Below, piece by piece: positions 7,413 through 15,363 of a DNA stretch of 38,356 nt (positions within the stretch are counted from its first letter, which is position 1; each line of letters begins with the position of its first letter). Position numbers and translations under genes: made by a program. This stretch comes from Halobacteriales archaeon QS_6_64_34. GTDB lineage: Archaea; Halobacteriota; Halobacteria; Halobacteriales; Haloarculaceae. The stretch lies in assembly GCA_003020925.1 (NCBI GenBank), contig PXRT01000001.1, positions 64,348 through 102,703 of the forward strand. Reading direction: 5' to 3'. The notes beneath the pieces were generated by a model. It saw only the letters and a list, made by a program, of their open reading frames with translations. It ran no database searches and had not been told where the DNA came from.

Positions 7413-8783
7413 TCAGTCGTCGCTCGGGGAGGTCCCCGACGGTGACTGGTCGTAGGCCTCGAACGTCGAGCCCATGGTTGATTCGCCCAGCACCTCCGTC
7501 CCAATTTTCATCGCGACAGGGTAGACGACGAGGGTCAACACGAGTCCGAGCGAGCCGGGGAGCGCTTCGGGGATGTTCTGATAGGCGTAGTAGTTGATTG
7601 CGACTGCACCGAGGAAGGCGATGACCGCCGCCCAGTTGATGTCGGCAGTCCGAACCTCGTCGTAGCCCGAGGAACGAAGCAGAAAGTAGTCGGCGATGAT
7701 GATACCGCCAATGGGTGGGACGACGATGCCGATGAGCAGGAGCCAGCTCGTCAGATGCGAGATTATTTCCGTCGTAGCCGTCACGAACGCAGCGAGGATG
7801 GCGACGAAGCCGGCCATCCGCCACGTGACTACGTCCGAGAGGTTGGTGTAGGCCATCGCGGCGCCGTAGTTACAGGCATCACAGGTCGACCAGAGACTGA
7901 CGACGGCGGCGGCGACAATGGGGATAGAGCCCAGCACCCCAATCATGCCGAAGTAGGGGTTCAGCGATGAGAGCGCAGCGGCGCTCAACGCGCCGACGAG
8001 CATCATCGCGGTGTTACAGATGAGGAAGGCGATTACCGTCGCGATGACCACTTGTTTCTTGTCTTCCGCGAACCGCACGATGTCACCGGTCGCCGTCCCA
8101 CTCACCGCAAACGTCCCCCACGTGAGGCCGACGCCAACGAGGAACGGGACTGACTCGCCGGGCGCGGGCTGGTTGAGTATCGAGGTGCCCGCCGGGATGA
8201 CCTGGACGAACATGATGTAGCCGACGAACAACACCATGATTGGAATCACGAGTTTCTCGACGATTTCGGACATAGCGTCCACCCCGAGTACTGCCGGGAT
8301 GCCGAATGCCAGCACGACGACCGTGATAAGGACGTACCAGTTGGGGTCGTATGCCGCCCGAATCACGTCGGCCGCGAGCCACGCCTGGAAAGCGTACCAG
8401 CCGTTTACTAGCAGGCCAAGCGTCGCGATAGGGAGCAACGCCCCCTTCTTCCCGAACGCTTCCTTTACCTGCAAGGGAAAGTTCAAGCCGCCGTCGACGG
8501 CGGCGACGCCGATGAGCGTCGCGTAGATAGCGAGGATGACGTTACCGATGACGATTGCGTACAGCGCTTCGGGCATCCCAAGTCCCATGTAAATCTGGCT
8601 GCCGATGAACGCGATGGAGTAGGCGATGGCGAACCCGATCCACACTGTCGCCGGCTTCCAGATGCCCTTGCGCTCGCTCGATGGGACCCGCCGGTCCGAC
8701 CACTCGTCACGCTCCGGGTCATGTTTGAAGAAGTCCCGTAGTTTCTGTACGATTCCGGATTCATCAGCAGTATTAGATGACAT
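7413..8783 (-). CDS. NCS1-family permease (cytosine/purine/ureide type)
   Basis: 456 residues from MSSNTADESG; the frame extends to 8882 but the start at 8783 has a TATA box 24-31 bases upstream. About 12 membrane segments can be traced. The cytoplasmic N-terminus is followed by the family stretch KGIWKPATVWIGFAIAYSIAFIGSQI. Also visible are VDGGLNFPLQVKEAFGKKG, NGWYAFQAWLAADV and ATGDIVRFAEDKKQ. NCS1 carriers bring in nucleobases, allantoin or hydantoins with Na+ or H+. Here the substrate is probably the nitrogen compound degraded by the flanking hydrolases. It is divergent from the amidase pair, with which it shares a 467-bp regulatory region. Confidence 0.93.
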   Translation of the reverse strand: MSSNTADESGIVQKLRDFFKHDPERDEWSDRRVPSSERKGIWKPATVWIGFAIAYSIAFIGSQIYMGLGMPEALYAIVIGNVILAIYATLIGVAAVDGGLNFPLQVKEAFGKKGALLPIATLGLLVNGWYAFQAWLAADVIRAAYDPNWYVLITVVVLAFGIPAVLGVDAMSEIVEKLVIPIMVLFVGYIMFVQVIPAGTSILNQPAPGESVPFLVGVGLTWGTFAVSGTATGDIVRFAEDKKQVVIATVIAFLICNTAMMLVGALSAAALSSLNPYFGMIGVLGSIPIVAAAVVSLWSTCDACNYGAAMAYTNLSDVVTWRMAGFVAILAAFVTATTEIISHLTSWLLLIGIVVPPIGGIIIADYFLLRSSGYDEVRTADINWAAVIAFLGAVAINYYAYQNIPEALPGSLGLVLTLVVYPVAMKIGTEVLGESTMGSTFEAYDQSPSGTSPSDD

Positions 8784-8806
8784 ACGACGAACGAGCTGCA
8801 AAATAC

Positions 8807-8814
8807 ACTTAAAG
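8807..8814 (-). promoter_or_regulatory. TATA box of the NCS1 permease
   Basis: The minus strand reads CTTTAAGT, centred about 28 bases before the ATG at 8783. This predicts a leaderless transcript and supports that start over the upstream in-frame ATG. Confidence 0.55.
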
Positions 8815-9080
8815 ATTATCCAGTCATGAGTAAGGAATATATTATCACCTCTGAGCGGAATCTGACAGACCACCGGATTCACGGGGTGAAACCGACCAGA
8901 AATGAAACGGATATCCGGCCGCCCTGAACGCGACGCCTGCCCGTCATATCAGCAGCCAGTACTACCGTCGCTGTGTGCATTTCCGTCCCAGTATGTGGAA
9001 CCGGTCGACGCTGCTCCGGCAACGTATATCGAATCTGACTGTTATCGCGGGTCGTTTCCGGCTTCTCGACTTCGATATTT

Positions 9081-9093
9081 GTCAAATTTTGAC
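9081..9093. promoter_or_regulatory. Candidate operator palindrome
   Basis: GTCAAATTTTGAC is an imperfect 13-base palindrome (GTCAA and TTGAC arms) upstream of the amidase pair. TTTTGACG also occurs at 6233-6240, upstream of the cysteine hydrolase, so the half-site may be shared across the locus. No regulator gene is adjacent. Confidence 0.3.
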
Positions 9094-9139
9094 GGTCAAG
9101 AATACACAATGTCAACTACCGCTTCCTGGAGTTAATATT

Positions 9140-9201
9140 TTGCATATCCATACTACGAAGCCATGATATAGGCGAACGCTAGCGTAAACGGTCATATGCA
9201 A
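9140..9201. promoter_or_regulatory. Inverted pair TTGCATAT / ATATGCAA
   Basis: Exact 8-base inverted arms at 9140-9147 and 9194-9201, centre to centre 54 bases, about 50-110 bases before the first amidase start. They could be two operator half-sites, or chance in an AT-rich stretch. Confidence 0.3.
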
Positions 9202-9250
9202 TGATAGGTGAGCAACAGACCACGAGTCCGCGGCGAAGGGGGGCGTTCCC

Positions 9251-10618
9251 GTGGCATTAGCCTCGGAGACGGACGTGTTGGGTGTCGTGGAGTTGCTGTC
9301 GGCCTACGAGAGCAGCGAGGTAACGCCCAGAGAGGTCGTCCAGCAGGTGTACTACCGCCTCGGCAAAGCCGACACCAACGCGTGGATAGCGACTCGGGAC
9401 GAGGCCGCTGTCCTCGACGATGCGGCGGCACTCGCTGACGCCGACATTGAGGACAAACCGCTCTATGGCGTCCCTTTCGCCGTCAAAGACAACATCGACT
9501 ACGCCGAACTGCCGACCAGCGCAGGCTGTCCGGCCTACACCTTCCGACCGGAGTCGACCGCCACCGTCGTCGAGAAGCTCTGTGCGGCCGGGGCCTTGCT
9601 CATCGGCAAGACGAACATGGACCAGTTCGCCACCGGGCTGGTCGGCACCCGCAGTCCCTACGGGACCTGCGAGAACGTGTTCAACCCCGAGTATATTTCG
9701 GGTGGGTCCTCAAGTGGCTCAGCCGTCGCCGTCGCCCGCGGGCACGTCCCATTCGCGCTCGGGACTGACACTGCCGGCTCCGGCCGTATTCCGGCGGCGC
9801 TCAACGGTCTCGTCGGCCTCAAGCCGACCCGGGGCGTTCTTAGCAACGACGGCGTGGTCCCCGGATGTGCCAGTCTCTCCTGTGTGTCGGTGTTGGCACG
9901 CGCCGTCGACGACGCCGCGCTCGTCGAGCGGGTCGCGGCGGGATTCGACCCGGCCGACCAGTACTCCCGGCGTTCCGACGGTCTATTCGAGGACGCGCCG
10001 CCGGACACCGAGTCGCTCACCGTCGGTGTCCCCGCGGCCGAGGACTTGGAGTTCTTCGGGGACAGCGAGGCCGAACGACTCTTTTCCGCCGCCGTCGACC
10101 GGCTCGACGACCTGTTCGATGCGGTCGAACGCGTCGACTTCGCCATCTTCGAGGAGGCATCGGACCTGCTGTACAACGGCCCGTGGGTTGCTGAACGCCT
10201 GACGACGGTCGGTGAGTTCATCAAGGACCACCCGGACGACATCGATCTCACTGTGCGGGGTATCATCCGAGACGGTGAGATGTATTCGGCCTCGGACGCC
10301 TTTGAGGCCTTCCACCGACTCGAACGGCTCAAGAAAGAAGCCGCCGAGATTTTTGAGCGCATCGACGCCCTGGTCGTCCCCACACTCGGGACCATCTACA
10401 CCATCGAGGGCGAACAACTCAACCCCATCGAGATCAACAGCCAGCTTGGCTACTACACCAACTTCGTGAACCTGATTGACCTCGCCGCGGTGTCGGTCCC
10501 GACCGGCCAGTACGATCAGGGACCGTCATTTAGCATCAGCATCATCGGCGAAGCCTTCGATGACGCCCAACTGGTCTCGATTGCAGACGACGTCGCCAAC
10601 CCGGAGTTCATTGCCTGA
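9251..10618 (+). CDS. Allophanate hydrolase-like amidase, copy 1
   Basis: 455 residues from a GTG start; the nearest upstream ATG (9202) is out of frame. It belongs to the amidase-signature family with triad K79 (FAVKDNID), cis-Ser S153 (GGSSSGS) and nucleophile S177 (GTDTAGSGR). The spacing of 24 between the serines and 74 from Lys to cis-Ser is the same as in AtzF (K91, S165, S189). The wider stretch GKTNMDQFATGLVGTRSPYG is characteristic of allophanate hydrolases (AtzF, DUR1 C-terminal part). Allophanate hydrolase releases ammonia and CO2 from allophanate. At 455 residues it lacks the C-terminal domain of AtzF (about 600 residues in all). It is followed after 2 bases by its paralogue. Confidence 0.88.
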   Translation: MALASETDVLGVVELLSAYESSEVTPREVVQQVYYRLGKADTNAWIATRDEAAVLDDAAALADADIEDKPLYGVPFAVKDNIDYAELPTSAGCPAYTFRPESTATVVEKLCAAGALLIGKTNMDQFATGLVGTRSPYGTCENVFNPEYISGGSSSGSAVAVARGHVPFALGTDTAGSGRIPAALNGLVGLKPTRGVLSNDGVVPGCASLSCVSVLARAVDDAALVERVAAGFDPADQYSRRSDGLFEDAPPDTESLTVGVPAAEDLEFFGDSEAERLFSAAVDRLDDLFDAVERVDFAIFEEASDLLYNGPWVAERLTTVGEFIKDHPDDIDLTVRGIIRDGEMYSASDAFEAFHRLERLKKEAAEIFERIDALVVPTLGTIYTIEGEQLNPIEINSQLGYYTNFVNLIDLAAVSVPTGQYDQGPSFSISIIGEAFDDAQLVSIADDVANPEFIA

Positions 10619-10620
10619 CG

Positions 10621-12006
10621 ATGTCTCCCCGATTACAGCCCACGACGCTATTGACGGAGTACAGAAACGGCGAGCGGACGCCCGAAGCGACCGTCGAAAC
10701 TGTCTACGAGCGACTGGACACCGACGCGACCAACGCGTGGATATCGGTTCGGGAGAAAGCCGACGTCCTCGCCGACGCGGCCGCCCTCGCCGACGCCGAC
10801 ATCGAGGACAAACCGCTCTATGGCGTCCCTTTCGCCGTCAAAGACAACATCGACTACGCCGAACTGCCGACGACTGCTGCCTGCCCCGCTTACGCCTACG
10901 ACCCCGGCGAGAGCGCCACAGTCGTCGAGCGACTCCGGGCGGCGGGTGCGCTTCTCATCGGCAAGACGAACATGGACCAGTTCGCCACCGGATTGGTCGG
11001 CACCCGCAGTCCTTACGGTGTCTGTCGGAACGTCCACAATCCCGAGTACATCTCCGGGGGGTCCAGTTCGGGGTCGGCCGTCGCCGTCGCCCGTGGTGAA
11101 ATCTCCTTCGCGCTAGGGACTGACACTGCCGGTTCCGGGCGCGTACCGGCGGCGATGAACGGCCTCGTCGGTCTCAAACCAACCCGCGGGATGGTCAGCA
11201 CTGACGGCGTCGTCCCCGCCTGCGCGAGTCTTGACTGTGTCTCGGTGTTCGCCCACTCCTGTGGGGACGCGCTGCTGGTCGAGTCCGTCGCCGCAGGCTA
11301 CGACCCGGCCGACGCCTACTCGCGTCACCTCACCGAGACGACCCGATTCGACACCTCGGTCTACGACCCGACCGCCCAGACGATCGGTCTCCCGCCCGCC
11401 GACCATCTCGAATTCTTCGGCGACGAGGCGGCCGCGACAATGTTCGACAGAGTTGTCGGCACGCTGCGAGCAGCGTTCGACGAGACGGTGGTCGTCGACT
11501 TCGACCCCTTCGTCGAGGCGGCGGAACTGCTGTATGGGGGACCGTGGCTCGCCGAGCGACTGGCAGCCATCGAGTCGTTCGTCGAGCGGCGGGGTGACGC
11601 GATGCATCCCGTCGTCGAGGGTATCGTCTCGGAGGGTGCCGACTACTCCGCCATCGAAACGTTCCGGGCGCTGCACGAGCTCGAAGCGCTCAAGCAGGCG
11701 CGTGCTCGAGTCTTCGAGGATATCGACGTGCTCGTCACGCCGACGACCGGCACTACCTACACCGTCGAGGAGATTCGCGAGCGGCCGGTCGAGCGCAACG
11801 AGCATCTGGGCTACTACACCGACTACGTGAACCTGCTGGACCTCGCCGCGGTAGCGGTTCCAACCGGGCACTACGCCGACGGCCCCGGGTTCGGCGTCAC
11901 CGTCCTCGGAGAAGCGGGTTCGGACGCCCGAGTCGCGTCGGTCGGCGAACGAATTCAGACCCTCGCCGAGACAACCCTCCGCCGTTCGGCTGCCGTCACG
12001 GACTAG
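10621..12006 (+). CDS. Allophanate hydrolase-like amidase, copy 2
   Basis: 461 residues, a tandem paralogue of the preceding gene and surely in the same operon (stop TGA, two bases, ATG). The triad is K74, S148 and S172. The catalytic core is nearly the same as copy 1, with a 68-base stretch identical in DNA (9449-9516 and 10804-10871). The N-terminal 45 residues and the substrate-domain half (about 210-330) have diverged. The two may act on different ureides, or as a hetero-oligomer. It also lacks the C-terminal domain of AtzF. Its stop codon overlaps the convergent ilvA stop by three bases. Confidence 0.88.
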   Translation: MSPRLQPTTLLTEYRNGERTPEATVETVYERLDTDATNAWISVREKADVLADAAALADADIEDKPLYGVPFAVKDNIDYAELPTTAACPAYAYDPGESATVVERLRAAGALLIGKTNMDQFATGLVGTRSPYGVCRNVHNPEYISGGSSSGSAVAVARGEISFALGTDTAGSGRVPAAMNGLVGLKPTRGMVSTDGVVPACASLDCVSVFAHSCGDALLVESVAAGYDPADAYSRHLTETTRFDTSVYDPTAQTIGLPPADHLEFFGDEAAATMFDRVVGTLRAAFDETVVVDFDPFVEAAELLYGGPWLAERLAAIESFVERRGDAMHPVVEGIVSEGADYSAIETFRALHELEALKQARARVFEDIDVLVTPTTGTTYTVEEIRERPVERNEHLGYYTDYVNLLDLAAVAVPTGHYADGPGFGVTVLGEAGSDARVASVGERIQTLAETTLRRSAAVTD

Positions 12007-13214
12007 ACTAGCACCTCGACGGGGTAGCCCCGCTCGCGCAGCGCGGCCAGCAGTGCCTCGACGTGGTCCGGCCCCCGCGTTTCCAGGTCCAGTTCCACCT
12101 CGGCGTCGTTCATCGCCACGTCCCGGTTCGTGCGGTCGTGCTCGATGGCGTAGATGTTGACCTGCTGGTTCGAAAGCACTCCCACCAGTTCCTCCAGGGC
12201 GCCGGGGCGGTCCTTGAGCACCGTTTTGATTCGGAGATAACGGCCGGTCTCGACCAGGCCACGGATGATGACGCTCGTCAGGGTGTTCAGGTCGATGTTG
12301 CCGCCACAGAGCGCCGGAACGATGACCTCGTCGTCGGCGTAGTCGAACTTGGCTTCGATGACGGCCGCGAGCGCCACCGCGCCGGCGCCCTCGGCGAGCG
12401 TCTTCGACCGTTCCAGCAGTGTCGTCAGCGCCACCGCAATCTCCGAGTCCGACACCGTCACGACCTCGTCGACACGCTCCTGAATTATCTCGAACGTGCG
12501 CTCGCCGACGGTCCGCGTCGCGATGCCGTCGGCGATGGTCTCGACGCTGTCCCGCTCGATACGCTCGCCCTTCGCCAGGGACTTGGCCACGCTGGATGCG
12601 CCTTCGGCCTGGACGCCGACGACGCGAATCGAGGGGTCGAGGCCCTGCAACGCGGTGGCGACACCGCTGATGAGCCCGCCGCCGCCGATGGGGACGACGA
12701 CGGTGTCGACCTCGGGGAGTTCGTCGTAGATTTCGAGACCGATGGTCCCCTGGCCGGCCATTACGTAGTCGTCGTCAAAGGCGTGGACGTAAGTGCGGCC
12801 CTCCTCGCGCTCGATTTCGTGAGCGCGCTCGGCGGCCTCGTCGTAGTCCTCGCCGTACAGCACCACGTCACCCCCGTAGCTCCGGGTGGCTTTGACCTTC
12901 GAGATGGGGGCGTGTTCGGGCATCACGATGGTCGAGTCGACGCCGATGCGGGTCGCCGCCAGTGCGACCCCCTGTGCGTGGTTGCCAGCACTGGCCGTGA
13001 CGACGCCGTGCTCGCGTTGCTCGTCCGACAGCGTCGCGATACGGTTCGTGGCGCCACGCAGCTTGAACGAGCCGGTGCGCTGGAACAGTTCGAGCTTCAG
13101 ATGGACCTCGGCGCCGGTCATCGCGGAGAAAGTGTGAGAGTACTCAAGCGGTGTCTGGCGGGTCGTCTCTGTGACCCGGTCACGGGCCGCCCGCACGTCC
13201 TCGACGGATAGCAT
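12003..13214 (-). CDS. ilvA: Threonine ammonia-lyase (catabolic/biosynthetic threonine dehydratase)
   Basis: 403 residues. It is a fold-type II PLP enzyme converting threonine to 2-oxobutanoate and ammonia, the first step towards isoleucine. K51 in GSFKLRGATN forms the Schiff base, a serine/Asn stretch SAGNHAQG is near 75-82, and the glycine-rich phosphate loop GGGGLISG is near 177-184. From about residue 325 a C-terminal ACT domain follows (LKDRPGALEELVGVLS), which usually binds an allosteric amino acid. The length and single ACT domain fit the shorter TdcB/IlvA form common in archaea. It ends tail-to-tail with the amidase and is divergent from the channel gene. Confidence 0.95.
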   Translation of the reverse strand: MLSVEDVRAARDRVTETTRQTPLEYSHTFSAMTGAEVHLKLELFQRTGSFKLRGATNRIATLSDEQREHGVVTASAGNHAQGVALAATRIGVDSTIVMPEHAPISKVKATRSYGGDVVLYGEDYDEAAERAHEIEREEGRTYVHAFDDDYVMAGQGTIGLEIYDELPEVDTVVVPIGGGGLISGVATALQGLDPSIRVVGVQAEGASSVAKSLAKGERIERDSVETIADGIATRTVGERTFEIIQERVDEVVTVSDSEIAVALTTLLERSKTLAEGAGAVALAAVIEAKFDYADDEVIVPALCGGNIDLNTLTSVIIRGLVETGRYLRIKTVLKDRPGALEELVGVLSNQQVNIYAIEHDRTNRDVAMNDAEVELDLETRGPDHVEALLAALRERGYPVEVLV

Positions 13215-13400
13215 GGCACCGGCTACTGGCCGTGGCGTGTTATACTGTTTGGACCGGCGAAACGGATAGGGAAAGCGTGTGACTACAGTCGTATCGAGTG
13301 GGCGAGAGTACTTAAACCCAGCCGAAGCTGAGTGAAAGTGTAACCGCAGGACTAGGTGGCGATAGAGACAGCTATCACCACGGTGTCAGGACTGGAACTG

Positions 13401-13408
13401 TATATAAG
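13401..13408 (+). promoter_or_regulatory. TATA box upstream of the potassium channel gene
   Basis: TATATAAG about 50-58 bases before the ATG at 13459, implying a 5' leader of roughly 25 bases. GAGGTAG just before the start could serve as a ribosome binding site. Confidence 0.5.
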
Positions 13409-13458
13409 TGTTGGACCGGCAGAACTGTTTTAGGCGGCCTCGGTGACGTATGAGGTAG

Positions 13459-15090
13459 ATGGATACGTGGCAGCGCCGGACGCTGATATATCTCGTCGGC
13501 CTTGCGGGCGTGATTCTCGGGTACGCGCTGGTCTACGACTACGGGATGTCGGCCTTCGAGAACGACCCTCGTGAGTTCCTCCACTCGCTGCAAATCGTCG
13601 TCGAGACGTTTACCACGACCGGCTTCGGTTCGGACGCGCCCTGGGAGAGCACCGGGATGCGGTTGCTGGTCATCACGATGGACATTACCGGCGTCGTCCT
13701 CATCTTTCTCGCCCTTCCGGTCCTCCTCTTTCCGCTGTTCGAGGAGGCCATCGAGACGAACGCCCCGACTACCGTCGAGCGCGGCCTCCGAGACCACGTC
13801 GTTATCTGTGCGTTCACACCCCGTGGCGAGACGCTCGTCGCCGAACTCGAATCGTGGGACGTGGACTACGTCATCGTCGAACCCGATAGCGACCGCGCCG
13901 ACGACATCCGCGAGGAGGGGTACCACGTCATCCACGCCGACCCCCAGTCCGTCGAGGGGTTAGAGCGGGCCCGCCTCTCCAGTGCCCGCGCCCTTGTCGC
14001 CGATGCCTCCGACCAGGTCAACACCAGTATCGTCCTCACGGCACGGGAGGTCGACGAACACGTCCGGACGGTAAGCGTCGTCGAGGAGCCCGACCGCGCG
14101 AAGTACCACGATTTGGCGGGGGCCGACGCCGTCCTCTCGCCGCGCCAGCTCCTGGGCGAGAGCCTCGCCAGCAAGGTGACGACCGGCGTCTCGACGACGC
14201 TGGGTGACTCCATCGAGGTCGGCGAGGACTTCGACATCGCCGAACTGCCCATCCATCGCGGCAGCGACCTCGTCGGCAAGACGCTGGCCGAGAGCGGTAT
14301 CCGCGAGCAAACTGGTGTGAACATCATCGGGGCGTGGTTCAGGGGCCAGTTCGTCAGCCCGCCCACGCCCGGCGCCGAACTCGACGTCTCGACGGTGCTG
14401 CTGGCCTCCGGGACTGGCCGACAGCTCGAATCGCTCAAATCGATGACCCTCTCCAGTGTCCGTGGCTTTCGCCGCGGCGAGACGGTCATCGTCGGCTACG
14501 GCGAGGTCGGTCACACCATCGCCGACCAGCTCCAGACGGCACGCGTGCCACACACGGTACTGGACAGAGACGAAAAGGACGGCGTCGACGTGGTCGGCGA
14601 TGCCACCGAACCGGCGGACCTGCGGGCCGCCGGCGTCGAGAACGCCCGGACCGTCATCCTCGCGCTCTCCGAAGACACCGACACGGAGTTCGCCACGCTG
14701 GTGATTCGGGACCTGAACTCCGACGTCGAGGTCATCGCCCGCGCCGAAGAGACCGAAAACGTCACCAAGATGTACCGGGCCGGCGCGGACTACATCCTCT
14801 CGCTGGCGACCGTCAGCGGGCGGATGCTCGCCTCGACGATTCTGGAAGACGAGGACGTCATCTCGATGGACCAGCAGGTCGAAATCATCCGCACTGACGC
14901 CGGTGACCTCGTCGGAACCACCCTTGGCGAGGCCGACGTGCGCTCACGGACCGGCTGTACCGTGGTCGCCGTCGAACGAAACGGCACCGTGTTGACCGAC
15001 CTCGGACCGGACGTGCGTATCCAGTACGAGGACAGTCTGGTCATCGCCGGGACGGATGCGGGCGTCAAGCGGTTCAAGCGGCTCTTCTGA
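13459..15090 (+). CDS. Two-TM potassium channel-like protein with two RCK (TrkA_N/TrkA_C) modules
   Basis: 543 residues. Residues 8-26 and 68-94 are membrane helices, with a pore loop between carrying TTTGFGSD at 52-59 instead of the common TVGYGD filter. RCK module 1 has TrkA_N at about 112-228 and TrkA_C at about 257-323. Its nucleotide loop (ICAFTPRG) lacks the GxGxxG motif. RCK module 2 has TrkA_N at about 341-450 with canonical GYGEVG (346-351) and TrkA_C at about 475-540. The protein should sit in the cytoplasmic membrane as a ligand-gated K+ (or other cation) conductance. Only module 2 appears able to bind NAD(H)/ATP in the classic way. K+ control matters in a salt-in haloarchaeon. The start follows a TATA box. 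Confidence 0.88.
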   Translation: MDTWQRRTLIYLVGLAGVILGYALVYDYGMSAFENDPREFLHSLQIVVETFTTTGFGSDAPWESTGMRLLVITMDITGVVLIFLALPVLLFPLFEEAIETNAPTTVERGLRDHVVICAFTPRGETLVAELESWDVDYVIVEPDSDRADDIREEGYHVIHADPQSVEGLERARLSSARALVADASDQVNTSIVLTAREVDEHVRTVSVVEEPDRAKYHDLAGADAVLSPRQLLGESLASKVTTGVSTTLGDSIEVGEDFDIAELPIHRGSDLVGKTLAESGIREQTGVNIIGAWFRGQFVSPPTPGAELDVSTVLLASGTGRQLESLKSMTLSSVRGFRRGETVIVGYGEVGHTIADQLQTARVPHTVLDRDEKDGVDVVGDATEPADLRAAGVENARTVILALSEDTDTEFATLVIRDLNSDVEVIARAEETENVTKMYRAGADYILSLATVSGRMLASTILEDEDVISMDQQVEIIRTDAGDLVGTTLGEADVRSRTGCTVVAVERNGTVLTDLGPDVRIQYEDSLVIAGTDAGVKRFKRLF

Positions 15091-15124
15091 CGATTTCGCG
15101 CCCAGAGAAGTCCTGGGAGACCAT

Positions 15125-15329
15125 CTACTCCTCGTCGAACCACGGTGTCCGGTTCGGGAGCCGCGCTATCGTCCTCGTGGGCCTCCCGTGTCAACTCGAC
15201 CGCTTCATCGAGGTTTTCGAGTGCTGTCTGGCGTGTCTCACCCTGGCTTGCGACACCGGTTTCGGCGTCGATGGCCGACCACCAGCCGTCGTCTTCCTCG
15301 ACGAGTCGAATCTCACGTCCGGTGCTCAT
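15125..15329 (-). pseudogene. HicB-like antitoxin-type protein with C-terminal frameshift
   Basis: The frame from 15329 (MSTGREIRLVEEDDGWW) has the HicB-type fold: a partly buried WWSAIDAETGVASQGET strand pair, then helix TALENLDEAVELTREA. After EPD at residue 61 the frame runs on for over 100 further codons, antisense to the 3' end of the channel gene. Removing the single base at 15146 instead gives P-W-F-D-E-E and then a stop at 15127-15125, a plausible natural end (68 residues). So either a +1 frameshift mutation or a sequencing error is present. No HicA toxin gene is adjacent. It lies 34 bases downstream of citrate synthase and may be co-transcribed with it. Confidence 0.7.
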
Positions 15330-15363
15330 AGAACTGGATAGGCCGGAATGCCGGATTCTACTC

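Larger units (their letters stand above)
8784..9250. other. Regulatory region between NCS1 permease and amidase pair, no gene seen
   Basis: This 467-base stretch is AT-richer than its surroundings. Frames within it are short, lack family features and are rejected. It holds the permease TATA box on its left, an imperfect palindrome GTCAAATTTTGAC (9081-9093), and an inverted pair TTGCATAT/ATATGCAA (9140-9147 and 9194-9201) near the amidase start. Its length and the inverted repeats suggest control by a substrate- or nitrogen-responsive regulator (inference). Confidence 0.6.

Noticed and set aside
8902..9135. 77-codon plus-strand frame in the permease-amidase gap
   Set aside because: It has no recognisable features, unusual composition for a haloarchaeal protein and no start signal. 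The stretch is better read as regulatory DNA.
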